NCBI RefSeq assembly: GCF_014642835.1
Contig: NZ_BMJA01000001.1
Span: 1,659,267-1,723,266, forward strand
Source of the DNA: Dyella nitratireducens
GTDB lineage: Bacteria; Pseudomonadota; Gammaproteobacteria; Xanthomonadales; Rhodanobacteraceae
Direction of reading: 5' to 3'
DNA: 64,000 nt
Shown here: positions 26,454-34,647 of the stretch, piece by piece
How positions within the stretch are numbered: the first letter of the stretch is position 1
Layout of the letters: each line of letters opens with the position of its first letter
Position numbers and translations under genes: made by a program
The notes under the pieces: generated by a model
Seen by the model: only the letters and a program-made list of their open reading frames with translations
What the model was told of the DNA's origin: nothing
The model's database searches: none

Positions 26454-26942
26454 TTACTGCATCACGAAACTGGTGAAATAAATGGCGTCCACATCCGGCT
26501 TGCCGATCTTGTCGGCCACGATCTTGCGCACGGCATCCAGCGCCTCGGCCTGCAGCTTTTTCTTGCCGTTGATGTCGCTCAGCCCCACGTAGGTCTGGCT
26601 GCTGAACAACATCACCAGCGCATTGCGGATGACCGGATCGCTGTCCTTCATGGCCTGCACGGCAGCCGGATCATGCGTCATCACGGTCACACCGACCTGC
26701 AGATAACGCGTGGCGTCCTGATCCTGGAAATTCACCACGAAGGCGGGATCCAGCGGCAGGAACAATTCTGGCGCCTTGGGCGGCGTGACCGCGGCTTGCG
26801 CGCCGTGACCACGCGTGTACAGGTATCCGCCACCGCCGAGCAGCAGCAGCGCCGCGATGCCGGCAAACATCATCCCGCGACCGCCTTTCTTCTTCGGCGG
26901 CGCGACAGAGACTTCATCTTCCATATCTTCGGCGTTAGCCAT
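26454..26942 (-). CDS. fliL: Flagellar basal-body-associated protein FliL
   Basis: A 162-residue bitopic membrane protein near the stator. A short cytoplasmic Lys-rich N-terminus (PPKKKGGRG) is followed by a TM helix (MMFAGIAALLLLGGGGYLY) and a periplasmic domain ending in KIGKPDVDAIYFTSFVMQ, typical of FliL. The ATG at 26942 is preferred; an in-frame ATG at 26963 adds seven residues. It is the first gene of fliLMNOPQR, with a sigma-54 promoter upstream. Confidence 0.93.
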   Translation of the reverse strand: MANAEDMEDEVSVAPPKKKGGRGMMFAGIAALLLLGGGGYLYTRGHGAQAAVTPPKAPELFLPLDPAFVVNFQDQDATRYLQVGVTVMTHDPAAVQAMKDSDPVIRNALVMLFSSQTYVGLSDINGKKKLQAEALDAVRKIVADKIGKPDVDAIYFTSFVMQ

Positions 26943-27014
26943 GAACAACCCCATTCCATACAAGACGTGATGCCGCGCTTCGAAAGCGAAGCGGGCTTGG
27001 CTACAGGGGTTTTA

Positions 27015-27029
27015 GCAAGCGGCGTGCCA
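27015..27029 (-). promoter_or_regulatory. Sigma-54 promoter of fliL operon
   Basis: On the minus strand: TGGCAC, 5 nt, TTGC, an exact -24/-12 match, 73 nt before the fliL ATG. The spacer 26943-27356 otherwise holds only a REP pair; I see no gene in it. Confidence 0.85.
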
Positions 27030-27240
27030 CGGTTTAAAAGCGCGTAGTGGCGCGGTTTGTGGGATTTGTGAAGACGCGGGACGGCGTTTTATTGACGCGT
27101 GTCGGGATGTAGTCGGTGGCGCGGAGTGGTGATTTCGTCAGTGCGCGCGAAGGTCGAATTTGATGCGCTCGCGGTAATCCTTTACGGCCGCCATTCCGGC
27201 AAGAATCAAAATTCGCGCTAATGCTGTTTCAGAGCGAATC

Positions 27241-27308
27241 GTCATTCCGGCGAAGGCCGGAATCCATGGCAAGTACAGCGCATGGATTCCGGCCTTCGCC
27301 GGAATGAC
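27241..27308. repeat. Palindromic REP pair, GTCATTCCGG family, copy 4 (compact)
   Basis: GTCATTCCGGCGAAGGCCGG..CCATG and its inverted partner, only 68 bp overall, between the fliL promoter and the fliK stop. It could act as a terminator-like structure for fliK, but no T-tract follows. Confidence 0.85.
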
Positions 27309-27356
27309 GTCGAGGCAAGACTGATTTTTCGCGGCGAACGACACTTCGCCTACAGC

Positions 27357-28643
27357 TCAGGCGAACGCGTCAACCAAACCGATGGCAACACGCGCAGCCG
27401 TCGCAATCGGCGTATCCGCAACATCGTCGCCGGCGTTACCCGTTGCTTGCGCCTGCTGCCCCTGCTGTCCCGCAAACTGCTGCTGCCCATGCTGCCCCAC
27501 GGTAGCGTGCCCGAGCGACAAACCCTGCCCGCCCAGCATCTGGTGGAGCTGGCCAAGGCTCTGTTGCACGGCTGCGGTGGTATCCGGATGTTGCGTCACG
27601 AAGCTCACGTCCACGCGGCCGTGTTCCACGCTGACTTTCACATCGAGCGGACCGAGGTTCTGCGGGTTGAGGCGAATCTGCGCCTGCTTCACATCCTGGC
27701 CGCTAAGCCAGGTGATCTGCTGGCCGAGCTCCTTGGCGAAACCGGAAGAACCGACGGGAGCATTTGCCGTCAAGCTGTGCGTACCGGTCGTGCCTGAGGG
27801 TAATGCCGGTGCAGTGGCCGTGAGATTGCCGAGCGCGGTGATATCGGCGGTGCTGCCAGGCGACGTATTGTCCGCGGTGAAGGCCGTGGCTGCTGGAAGC
27901 GCAGCATGACCGGCCGAGGCCAAACTGCCGGCGAGGGCTTGCGTGTTGTCGGTGATGCCTTGCGTCACGCTGCTGGTATCTGCAGACCCATTCGTTCCCG
28001 ACGCGCTTGAGTCACTGGCTGAAAGACCATCGTCGCCCCTGAGATCCAGCGACGATTTGGACGATGAGCCGCTGGCGATGCCGCCGACTAGCGCATTGCC
28101 GGCTTGCGATGCATTCGTGTTCGATCCGGTCGTTGTCGCCACCGGCGCGATGGCAGGCAGCGGCATCGGCACGATGCCTGCGGTGACGGATGATTGCGCA
28201 TCGGTCGCTTGTCGCTTCGTGCCGGTGGATGGTTTGGCGGTACCGTCGGCAGCCGGCTTGGCATCGCCGTGTGTGTCACTGGTCGCATGATCGATCAGGC
28301 TGAGCACGGCACTGGCCAGCGTACCGACGCCACCAGTGAGATCGATGCCGGGGCCGTTGTCGTTCGCCGCATTCTTCTGCGTGTCATTGGCATCGGCGCC
28401 CGGCTTGCTGGTGTTGTCCGATGCGCTGCTGGCTTGCGTGCTGGTGTTCTGCGCGTCGTTGCCGTTCTGCCCTTGATCATTGTTTTGCGAGTCAGCCTGG
28501 CTGGCGTCCTGCGACGCCTGCTGCGCGGACCGCAGATGCGAGTTGAAGCTCGTATCGCTGTGCTGGTTACGGTTGGCCGTCGACGGCGCCGGCTGCGCGG
28601 GTGTCGGGGTAACCGGAAGGGCGGGTAACGGACTGGCACTCAT
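27357..28643 (-). CDS. fliK: Flagellar hook-length control protein FliK
   Basis: A 428-residue secreted molecular ruler. It has a long Ser/Thr/Asp/Asn/Gln-rich, low-complexity N-terminal two thirds. The C-terminal Flg_hook domain (about 320-405) reads ELGQQITWLSGQDVKQAQIRLNPQNLGPLDVKVSVEHGRVDVSFVTQHPDTTAAVQQSLGQLHQML, which interacts with FlhB. The ATG at 28643 is chosen; the open frame further upstream translates the REP at 28697-28770. The gene ends the fliEFGHIJK series, and a weak sigma-54-like site lies 37 nt before the start. Confidence 0.92.
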   Translation of the reverse strand: MSASPLPALPVTPTPAQPAPSTANRNQHSDTSFNSHLRSAQQASQDASQADSQNNDQGQNGNDAQNTSTQASSASDNTSKPGADANDTQKNAANDNGPGIDLTGGVGTLASAVLSLIDHATSDTHGDAKPAADGTAKPSTGTKRQATDAQSSVTAGIVPMPLPAIAPVATTTGSNTNASQAGNALVGGIASGSSSKSSLDLRGDDGLSASDSSASGTNGSADTSSVTQGITDNTQALAGSLASAGHAALPAATAFTADNTSPGSTADITALGNLTATAPALPSGTTGTHSLTANAPVGSSGFAKELGQQITWLSGQDVKQAQIRLNPQNLGPLDVKVSVEHGRVDVSFVTQHPDTTAAVQQSLGQLHQMLGGQGLSLGHATVGQHGQQQFAGQQGQQAQATGNAGDDVADTPIATAARVAIGLVDAFA

Positions 28644-28679
28644 ACTCGGATGCTCGTCGTAGAAATAAGCATGAAACAG

Positions 28680-28694
28680 GCAAGAAACAGGCCA
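28680..28694 (-). promoter_or_regulatory. Possible sigma-54 promoter of fliK
   Basis: On the minus strand: TGGCCT, 5 nt, TTGC. It keeps the GG-N10-GC core but deviates at the -24 element (CT instead of AC). It abuts the REP pair. Confidence 0.4.
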
Positions 28695-28696
28695 GC

Positions 28697-28770
28697 GTAG
28701 GTGGGTGTGCAAACCCCAACGTCGGGCGTTTCGCAGACATGGCGATGTTGGGGTTTGCACCCCAACCTAC
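28697..28770. repeat. GTAG-type REP pair, copy 3
   Basis: 74 bp. The left arm is diverged (GTAGGTGGGTGTGC); the right arm matches the other copies. It lies between fliJ and fliK. Confidence 0.85.
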
Positions 28771-28776
28771 ACGGCG

Positions 28777-29211
28777 TCACGGCGGACCCGCCCGGCGGCC
28801 GCGGTGCTGCATCCGCTCATCCACTTCCGCCTGCTCCAGCCGCTGCTCACGCTGGTTTTCCTGCTTGCGCAGACGTTCCACCACGTTATCGAGGGCGTTC
28901 TCGCGCGCATGCGCCTGCAGCCAGCGTTCGCGCGCGCCGTCGAGTTGGCGTTGCAGGCGTTCGATCAACTTGCCCTGCTGCACGATGGCCTGGTCGATGC
29001 GGTCGACGAATTGTTGACGGTTGAGCAGTGCACTCACCGTCAGCCCACCGTCGCCGAGGCTGTAATCGCGCCGGTAGCGTTGCAGCTCTTCCAGCTGTTG
29101 CTCGGCCTGAGCAAGTTTCTGCTGCTGATCGGCCAGACGCTGCAGCGCATCTTTCTGGCGGCGCTGGGCCTGGTCCACGGCGGGTTGCAGTCGATCCGAA
29201 CGCGATGGCAT
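28777..29211 (-). CDS. fliJ: Flagellar export chaperone FliJ
   Basis: A 144-residue, almost entirely helical, charged coiled-coil protein (QAQRRQKDALQRLADQQQKLAQAEQQLEELQRYRRDY..), the central stalk of the FliHIJ ATPase complex. It is 7 nt downstream of fliI. Identification rests on length, coiled-coil composition and position; FliJ sequences are poorly conserved. Confidence 0.88.
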   Translation of the reverse strand: MPSRSDRLQPAVDQAQRRQKDALQRLADQQQKLAQAEQQLEELQRYRRDYSLGDGGLTVSALLNRQQFVDRIDQAIVQQGKLIERLQRQLDGARERWLQAHARENALDNVVERLRKQENQREQRLEQAEVDERMQHRGRRAGPP

Positions 29212-29218
29212 GGCTTAG

Positions 29219-30574
29219 TCAGGTCTCTGCTGTGATAGAGGCGAGCCGTTCCTGCGCCGCGCGCAGCTCGACCGGCTCATCGACTTCCTGCTGCAGGAAC
29301 CGGGTCAGGCGCGGGTACATGGCGATAGCATGGTCGACCTGCGGATCGGAACCTTTTTGATACGCACCCACCGCAATCAGATCCTGGCGCTGGCGATAGG
29401 CGGAGTAGATCTGGCGAAAGCGTTGCGCGGCTCGCATCTGCTCTTTCGCCACCACGGCCGGCATCACGCGGCTGATCGATGCTTCGATATCGATGGCCGG
29501 GTAATGGCCCGCTTCGGCGAGATCACGCGACAGCACGATATGGCCGTCAAGAATGGCGCGCGCCGCATCGGCAATCGGATCGTGGCGATGATCGTCGCCT
29601 TCGGTAAGCACGGTGTAGAACGCGGTAATCGACCCGCGTCCTTCGGCATCGTTGCCGGCACGCTCGACCAGTGCGGGCAGCATGGCAAATACCGACGGCG
29701 GATAACCCTTGGTGGCCGGCGGCTCGCCGATCGCCAGCGCAATCTCACGCTGTGCCTGCGCATAGCGCGTCAATGAATCCATCAGCAACAGTACACGCTG
29801 GCCGCGATCGCGGAACCATTCCGCAATGGCGGTGGCGTACTGCGCACCGCGCAAGCGCTTCAAGGGCGGCGCGTCAGCGGGCGCAGCCACGATCACGGCG
29901 CGCTCGCGGCCTTCATGCCCCAGCGTCTGCTCGACGAATTCTTTCACTTCACGACCGCGTTCGCCGATCAGCCCGACCACGACGACGTCTGCGTCGGTGT
30001 AACGCGTCATCATGCCGAGCAAGGTGGATTTGCCCACGCCGGAGCCCGCAAACAAGCCGATACGCTGGCCACGCCCGACGGTCAACAAGGCGTTGATGGC
30101 GCACACCCCGGTGTCGAGCGGCATGTCGATCGGCTTGCGCGCCATGGGATTGATCGGCTCGCGCTTGAGCTCCGCGTGATGCTCCGCGTACAGCGGACCT
30201 TCGCCATCCAGCGGCAAACCATCCGCGCCCACCACGCGGCCCAGCAAAGCCTCGCCGACCGGCAAACCGCCCATGCGCGCACAAGGACGCACGCGCGCAT
30301 TCGGCAGCACGCCATGCATTTCGGTCACCGGCATCAGCAGCAGGCGTTCGTCGGCAAAGCCGACTACTTCGGTATCCAGTTCACTGCCGTCGGCGGCATC
30401 CACCAGGCAGCGCGCGCCGAGCGCGGCTTCGCAGCCTTCGGCTTCCAAGGTCAATCCGACCACGCGACGCAGGCGGCCTTCCACCGTCAACATCTGCGCG
30501 GACTGCGCATAGCGTCCGCGCACCGCGAGTTGCTTGCGCCAGCGCTGATCACGACCTGGCGCAGCGCCGCTCAT
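29219..30574 (-). CDS. fliI: Flagellum-specific ATPase FliI
   Basis: A 451-residue F1-beta-like ATPase that energises loading of export substrates. Walker A GSGVGKST is at about 177-184, followed by [22 protein letters not shown]. Walker B is [36 protein letters not shown], and the family C-terminal region [20 protein letters not shown] is present. The start overlaps the fliH stop (ATGA). Confidence 0.97.
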   Translation of the reverse strand: MSGAAPGRDQRWRKQLAVRGRYAQSAQMLTVEGRLRRVVGLTLEAEGCEAALGARCLVDAADGSELDTEVVGFADERLLLMPVTEMHGVLPNARVRPCARMGGLPVGEALLGRVVGADGLPLDGEGPLYAEHHAELKREPINPMARKPIDMPLDTGVCAINALLTVGRGQRIGLFAGSGVGKSTLLGMMTRYTDADVVVVGLIGERGREVKEFVEQTLGHEGRERAVIVAAPADAPPLKRLRGAQYATAIAEWFRDRGQRVLLLMDSLTRYAQAQREIALAIGEPPATKGYPPSVFAMLPALVERAGNDAEGRGSITAFYTVLTEGDDHRHDPIADAARAILDGHIVLSRDLAEAGHYPAIDIEASISRVMPAVVAKEQMRAAQRFRQIYSAYRQRQDLIAVGAYQKGSDPQVDHAIAMYPRLTRFLQQEVDEPVELRAAQERLASITAET

Positions 30575-31206
30575 GCAGAGACCTCGTCCGCACCGTCGTC
30601 CAGGTCATCGCCGATGACGGCATCGACTACAGCCGCCAGGCGTGTGGCGACGCGTGCATCGAGCCGCGAGCGTTCGCTTTCCAATACGCAATCGCCACGC
30701 TGTAGCGCCGGATTCGCGCCGAAGCGCCAATGCGGCTCGGCCGCGCCAAGTTCGCGCAGCAGATCCATGTCGCCGGGGTTGACCCATACGCGCAGTTCGC
30801 GCGTGGCGGACGGCAACGCCGCCGCAGCTTCGCGCACGGCGCGTTCGATCAACGCGGGATCGAGCTGCAATTCGCGCGTGACGACGCGGCGGGCGATGAC
30901 GGTCGCGAGCAACGCCAATTCACGCTCGACGGCATCATCCAGTTCGGCGAGCGGACGCGCGGCGGCGGTGCAGATGGCGTCGAGGCGAACGAGACGGTCG
31001 TCGAGTTCTTTCTTTGCCGCCGCGCGCCCTTCGGCCAGGCCCGCGGCATAGCCTTCTTCGCGTGCCTGGCGTTCGATTTCTTCCAGTTCGTAGACGGTGG
31101 GACCGGGCGGTGCGGCAGGTTCGGCGGCGGCGTGGTCAGCGCCGACCGAAGGCGGTTCCCAGCGGTCGAAGCCGGCGACGGTTTCGCGGGAAAGGATGCC
31201 GCCCAT
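30571..31206 (-). CDS. fliH: Flagellar assembly protein FliH
   Basis: A 211-residue negative regulator of FliI. It has the GxxxG-type helix [23 protein letters not shown] and the FliH C-terminal domain ([30 protein letters not shown], then [15 protein letters not shown]). The ATG at 31206 with GAGGTG 5 nt upstream is used; the longer frame (to 31269) would translate the CTCCCTCC-type repeat. It overlaps fliI. Confidence 0.92.
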   Translation of the reverse strand: MGGILSRETVAGFDRWEPPSVGADHAAAEPAAPPGPTVYELEEIERQAREEGYAAGLAEGRAAAKKELDDRLVRLDAICTAAARPLAELDDAVERELALLATVIARRVVTRELQLDPALIERAVREAAAALPSATRELRVWVNPGDMDLLRELGAAEPHWRFGANPALQRGDCVLESERSRLDARVATRLAAVVDAVIGDDLDDGADEVSA

Positions 31207-31226
31207 TAAGACACCTCGCGCAACAG

Positions 31227-31353
31227 CTCCCTCCCCTGCGTGCAGGGGAGGGTTGGGGTGGGGTTGCACGCGCTTGCCGCACAGCTTGGACCTGCCGCAA
31301 GGATGGAGACTTCACCCCACCCCGCCCCTCCCCTACTGCACGTAGGGGAGGGA
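31227..31353. repeat. Palindromic repeat pair, CTCCCTCC family, copy 3
   Basis: CTCCCTCCCCTGCGTGCAGG..GGTTGGGGTGGGG, then the inverted counterpart ending TAGGGGAGGGAG. It fills the fliG-fliH spacer. Confidence 0.8.
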
Positions 31354-31390
31354 GTCGATGCATCGCTTCCTGACAAGAACAAATTGCCCA

Positions 31391-32404
31391 TCACACAAAC
31401 TCATCGCCGCCAGCCGACAGACTGATCTGCCCCGCATCCGCCAACTTGCGCGCCATCTGCAGCACTTCTTTCTGCGCGGCATCGACTTCGCTGAGCTTCA
31501 CAGGGCCCTTCACTTCCAGATCATCGCGCAGCATGTCAGCGGCACGCTTGGACATATTGGCGAAAATCTTTTCGCGCACTGACGGTTCCGAGCCCTTCAG
31601 CGCGACGATCAAGCGCGCGGACGGTACTTCGCGCAGCAAGGTCTGCATGCTGCGGTCGTCGATATCGGCCAGGTCGTCGAACACGAACATCAGTTCTTCG
31701 ATCTTGGTACTGAGGCCGGCGTCGTGGCCGCGGATCGCGCTCATCAGTTCGGCTTCGCGCGAAGTTTCCATCGCGTTGAGAATGTCGGCGGCGGCCTTCA
31801 AACCACCCACGGTAGCCGACTTCAACTTGGTGGACGTGCCGGAGAACTGGCGCTCCATGATCTCGTCCAGTTCGTTCAACGCTTGCGGTTGCACGCCGTC
31901 GAGGTTGGCGATGCGCATCACGGCGTCACTGCGCACGCGCTGCGGCAAATAGCCGATCACTTCGGCGGCCTGGTCCGGCTCCAGATGCGCCAGCACCAGC
32001 GCGATGATCTGCGGATGCTCCATGCCGATCATCTCGGCAATGGCGCGGCTTTCCATCCACTTCAACGATTCCAGGCCCTTGGTGGAGCGGCCCAGCAAAA
32101 TGCGGTCGATCAGGCTGCCGGCCTTGGTTTCGCCCAGCGCACTGACCAGCACCTTGCGTATGTATTCCTCGGTGCCGACGCCGAGCGCCGTCTGGCGGCC
32201 GATGTCGTCGTTGAGGCGATTGAGCACGTGCTCGACCTGATCGCGCGAGATGTTGCTGAGCGTGGCCATGGCGGTGCCGACCGCCTGCACGTCGCGCGCG
32301 CTCAAATGCTTGAGCACCTCGGCGGCATCTTGTTCGCCCAGGGTCAGCAGCAGGATCGCAGCGCGCTGTGCGCCGTTGACCGCGTTGTTGTGCTCAGCTG
32401 CCAT
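31391..32404 (-). CDS. fliG: Flagellar motor switch protein FliG
   Basis: A 337-residue rotor protein that transmits stator torque and binds FliF and FliM. The N domain is GAQRAAILLLTLGEQDAAEVLKHL. The middle domain contains the EHPQ motif (GMEHPQIIALVLAHLEPDQAAEVIGYLP), and the charged C-terminal torque helix region is DLADIDDRSMQTLLREVPSARLIVALKGS. The ATG at 32404 is used; a GTG at 32410 is also possible. Either overlaps the 3' end of fliF, so coupling is likely. Confidence 0.96.
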   Translation of the reverse strand: MAAEHNNAVNGAQRAAILLLTLGEQDAAEVLKHLSARDVQAVGTAMATLSNISRDQVEHVLNRLNDDIGRQTALGVGTEEYIRKVLVSALGETKAGSLIDRILLGRSTKGLESLKWMESRAIAEMIGMEHPQIIALVLAHLEPDQAAEVIGYLPQRVRSDAVMRIANLDGVQPQALNELDEIMERQFSGTSTKLKSATVGGLKAAADILNAMETSREAELMSAIRGHDAGLSTKIEELMFVFDDLADIDDRSMQTLLREVPSARLIVALKGSEPSVREKIFANMSKRAADMLRDDLEVKGPVKLSEVDAAQKEVLQMARKLADAGQISLSAGGDEFV

Positions 32405-34079
32405 CCTCACCCACCCAATTCATCACGACTTGCGCGACCTGCTTGGAGTTCTCCTGCACCAGCTTGCGTGCCAGCCCGATCTTCTGCTCGTACGCCATGT
32501 TCTGGATCTGCGGCGAGGTAATGCGCACGGGATCGTTGCGCTCGTCGCGGTCGTCATCGGCAATGCGCACGGAAACCGTGGGGATCGGTCCAGCCAAAGC
32601 AGGCACCGGTTCCGGTCCGCGCAACAATCCTTTGAGCAGCGGACGCAGCAAGCCGAAGGCAATCAGCACGGCGATAAGAATGCCGGCGCCTTGCTTGATC
32701 AGGTCCAGCATGCCGGGACGCATCCAGAACGGTTGTGCCGCCGGTGCCGTATCGCTGGCCGCTGCATCATCGGAGAACGCCTGATTGATCACGGTGACGC
32801 TGTCGCCGCGCTGCTGGTCGTAGCCCACGGCGTTCTTGGTGAGATCGGTGAGATGCTGCAGTTCCTGCGCGGTGAGCGGAATACTCTTGCCCTTGCCGTC
32901 CAGTGCCGGTTTGTTGTCGACCACCACGGCGACCGTCAATCGCGTCATCCGGCCGGCCGGGTCGGTGACATGGCTGATGGTGCGGCCGAGTTCATAGTTG
33001 CGTGTCGCACTTGACGACGTATCGGTCGGCGTCGCGTTGGTGGTATTGCTCGCTGCGGCATTCGCAGCCGGCGGTGTGCCGGCATTGGGCTTGGCAGCCG
33101 TGGGCTGCGCGACGGTGTTCGGTGGCTGATTGCTGAGTGCGCCCGCTATCTGGCCGCTGTTGTCGTCGTGCTTCGTATCGCTGCTGGTTTGCTCGCTGCG
33201 CAGCGCGGGCTTGTCGCCGTCGTAGCTTTCGCTGGCTTTCTCGGTCTCGCTGAAATCGAGCGCCACGTCGACTTGCGCGCGCACGCGGCCTGGGCCGACC
33301 AGCGGCGTCAGCAATGTTTCGATGCGCTGGGCGTAGCTGTTTTCCATGCGCGTGACGAGACGCATGTGTGCATCGCCCACGGCGCCAGGGCTGTTGGGAT
33401 CAGAACCGGTGAGCAGCGTGCCCTGCTGATCCACCACGGAGACTTGCGAAGGATCCAGATCCGGCACGCTCGAGGACACCAGGTGCACGATTGCCTGCAC
33501 CTGGCTGCTATCGAGCTGGCGGCCGGGATACAGCGTGAGCAGCACCGATGCGCTGGCCGGATGATTGTCGCGGATAAAGGCGGAAGGCTTCGGCAAGGCC
33601 AGATGCACACGCGCCGCACGCACGAACTGCAAGCCGGCGATGGTGTTGCCCAGATCCGTCTCCAGCATTTCGCGATAGCGCGTGCTTTCGGCCAGATCGC
33701 TCATGCCGAACGGCGAATCGCTCTGCGGCATCGTCGCACCGGCGGTACTGCCTTGCGGCAGACCCTGCGCAGCAAGTTTCAGACGCGTATCCGCCAGCAC
33801 GTCGGCCGGTACCGAGATGGACGCACCATCTGCGCCGAGGCGGAATGGCGTGTTGCTGGTCTGCAAAGCCTGCGTCACCGCAGCAGCATCTTTCGGATCA
33901 AGCCCTGCATACAGCAAGGCGTAATTGGGACCGCGCGACCACAACACGATACCCACACCCAGGGCCACGGCCATGGCGACACCGACCAGCAACATCAGCA
34001 GGCGTGTCGTTGGATTGCGCAGCAGTGTTTTCAGCTGGTCTTGGCGCGCGTTGGCGGTGGCAGGAATGTTGTCGGCCAT
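32394..34079 (-). CDS. fliF: Flagellar MS-ring protein FliF
   Basis: A 561-residue inner-membrane ring protein. TM1 is at about 30-48 (LLMLLVGVAMAVALGVGIVLW). The YscJ/FliF ring-building domain follows (NYALLYAGLDPKDAAAVTQALQTSNTPFRL.., LAESTRYREMLETDLGNTIAGLQFVRAARVHLALPKPSAF), then the C-terminal periplasmic region with an Ala/Asn/Thr-rich insert at about 310-360. TM2 is at about 443-463, and the C-terminal tail VAQVVMNWVGEDGS is the FliG-binding helix. The repeat pair at 34116 separates it from fliE. Confidence 0.97.
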   Translation of the reverse strand: MADNIPATANARQDQLKTLLRNPTTRLLMLLVGVAMAVALGVGIVLWSRGPNYALLYAGLDPKDAAAVTQALQTSNTPFRLGADGASISVPADVLADTRLKLAAQGLPQGSTAGATMPQSDSPFGMSDLAESTRYREMLETDLGNTIAGLQFVRAARVHLALPKPSAFIRDNHPASASVLLTLYPGRQLDSSQVQAIVHLVSSSVPDLDPSQVSVVDQQGTLLTGSDPNSPGAVGDAHMRLVTRMENSYAQRIETLLTPLVGPGRVRAQVDVALDFSETEKASESYDGDKPALRSEQTSSDTKHDDNSGQIAGALSNQPPNTVAQPTAAKPNAGTPPAANAAASNTTNATPTDTSSSATRNYELGRTISHVTDPAGRMTRLTVAVVVDNKPALDGKGKSIPLTAQELQHLTDLTKNAVGYDQQRGDSVTVINQAFSDDAAASDTAPAAQPFWMRPGMLDLIKQGAGILIAVLIAFGLLRPLLKGLLRGPEPVPALAGPIPTVSVRIADDDRDERNDPVRITSPQIQNMAYEQKIGLARKLVQENSKQVAQVVMNWVGEDGS

Positions 34080-34115
34080 GGGTAATCAGTGAAAAGAATG
34101 CGAGTTACGCGGTTA

Positions 34116-34269
34116 CTCCCTCTCCCCTCCGGGGAGAGGGTTGGGGTGAGGGGCTGCTCTTGCCACAACGATGAAAACTGCGATGAACTGTTGCATGTGT
34201 GTCTTGTATTCGCAGCTATCTCGCAAGATTTCCCCTCACCCCAGCCCTCTCCCCGAAGGGGAGAGGGAG
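34116..34269. repeat. Palindromic repeat pair, CTCCCTCTCC variant
   Basis: CTCCCTCTCCCCTCCGGGGA..GGGTTGGGGTGAGGGG, then the inverted CCCCTCACCCCAGCCCTCTC..GAGGGAG. A diverged relative of the CTCCCTCC family, in the fliE-fliF spacer. Confidence 0.8.
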
Positions 34270-34276
34270 CAGGATG

Positions 34277-34609
34277 TCAAACCGGCATGTTCATGATGGT
34301 GGTATAGGCGTCCACCAGCTTGTTGCGTACTTCCACCAGGCCGCGGAACGCGAGATCCGCTTTCTGTCCCGCGATCGACGTCTTCACGATGTCGGCACCA
34401 GGATCCCCGCGCTCGAATGCACTGACCTGTTGCTGCGCTTCATTCTGTTGCGCGGCCACCGAACCGATGGACTGCTTGAACAGCGTGCCGAAATCCACGC
34501 CAGCTCCATTCGATGCAGCAGGCAACGAAGTGGCCGGCATCGCACCTGCTGCCATCGAGCCAAGTGCACGCATCTGCGAAAGCACACTATTGACGTCAAT
34601 CTGACTCAT
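34277..34609 (-). CDS. fliE: Flagellar hook-basal body adaptor FliE
   Basis: A 110-residue rod-MS-ring junction protein. The pattern VDFGTLFKQSIGSVAAQQNEAQQQVSAFERGDPGADIVKTSIAGQKADLAFRGLVEVRNKLVDAYTTIMNMPV covers the FliE domain and ends in the usual I-M-x-M-x-V. It is the first gene of the fliEFGHIJK group, behind a sigma-54 site that lies within fleQ. Confidence 0.96.
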   Translation of the reverse strand: MSQIDVNSVLSQMRALGSMAAGAMPATSLPAASNGAGVDFGTLFKQSIGSVAAQQNEAQQQVSAFERGDPGADIVKTSIAGQKADLAFRGLVEVRNKLVDAYTTIMNMPV

Positions 34610-34647
34610 GTCGGTTTTCCAGCGCTTGAGCGGGTACTAGAGTGCTA

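Noticed and set aside
27241-27308. Compact REP pair as the fliK terminator
   Set aside because: The strong hairpin lacks a downstream T-run; it matches the dispersed repeat family, so it is listed as a repeat only.
28644-28760. Upstream extension of fliK
   Set aside because: The added residues are translated from the GTAG REP pair and have no FliK character; the ATG at 28643 gives a normal start.
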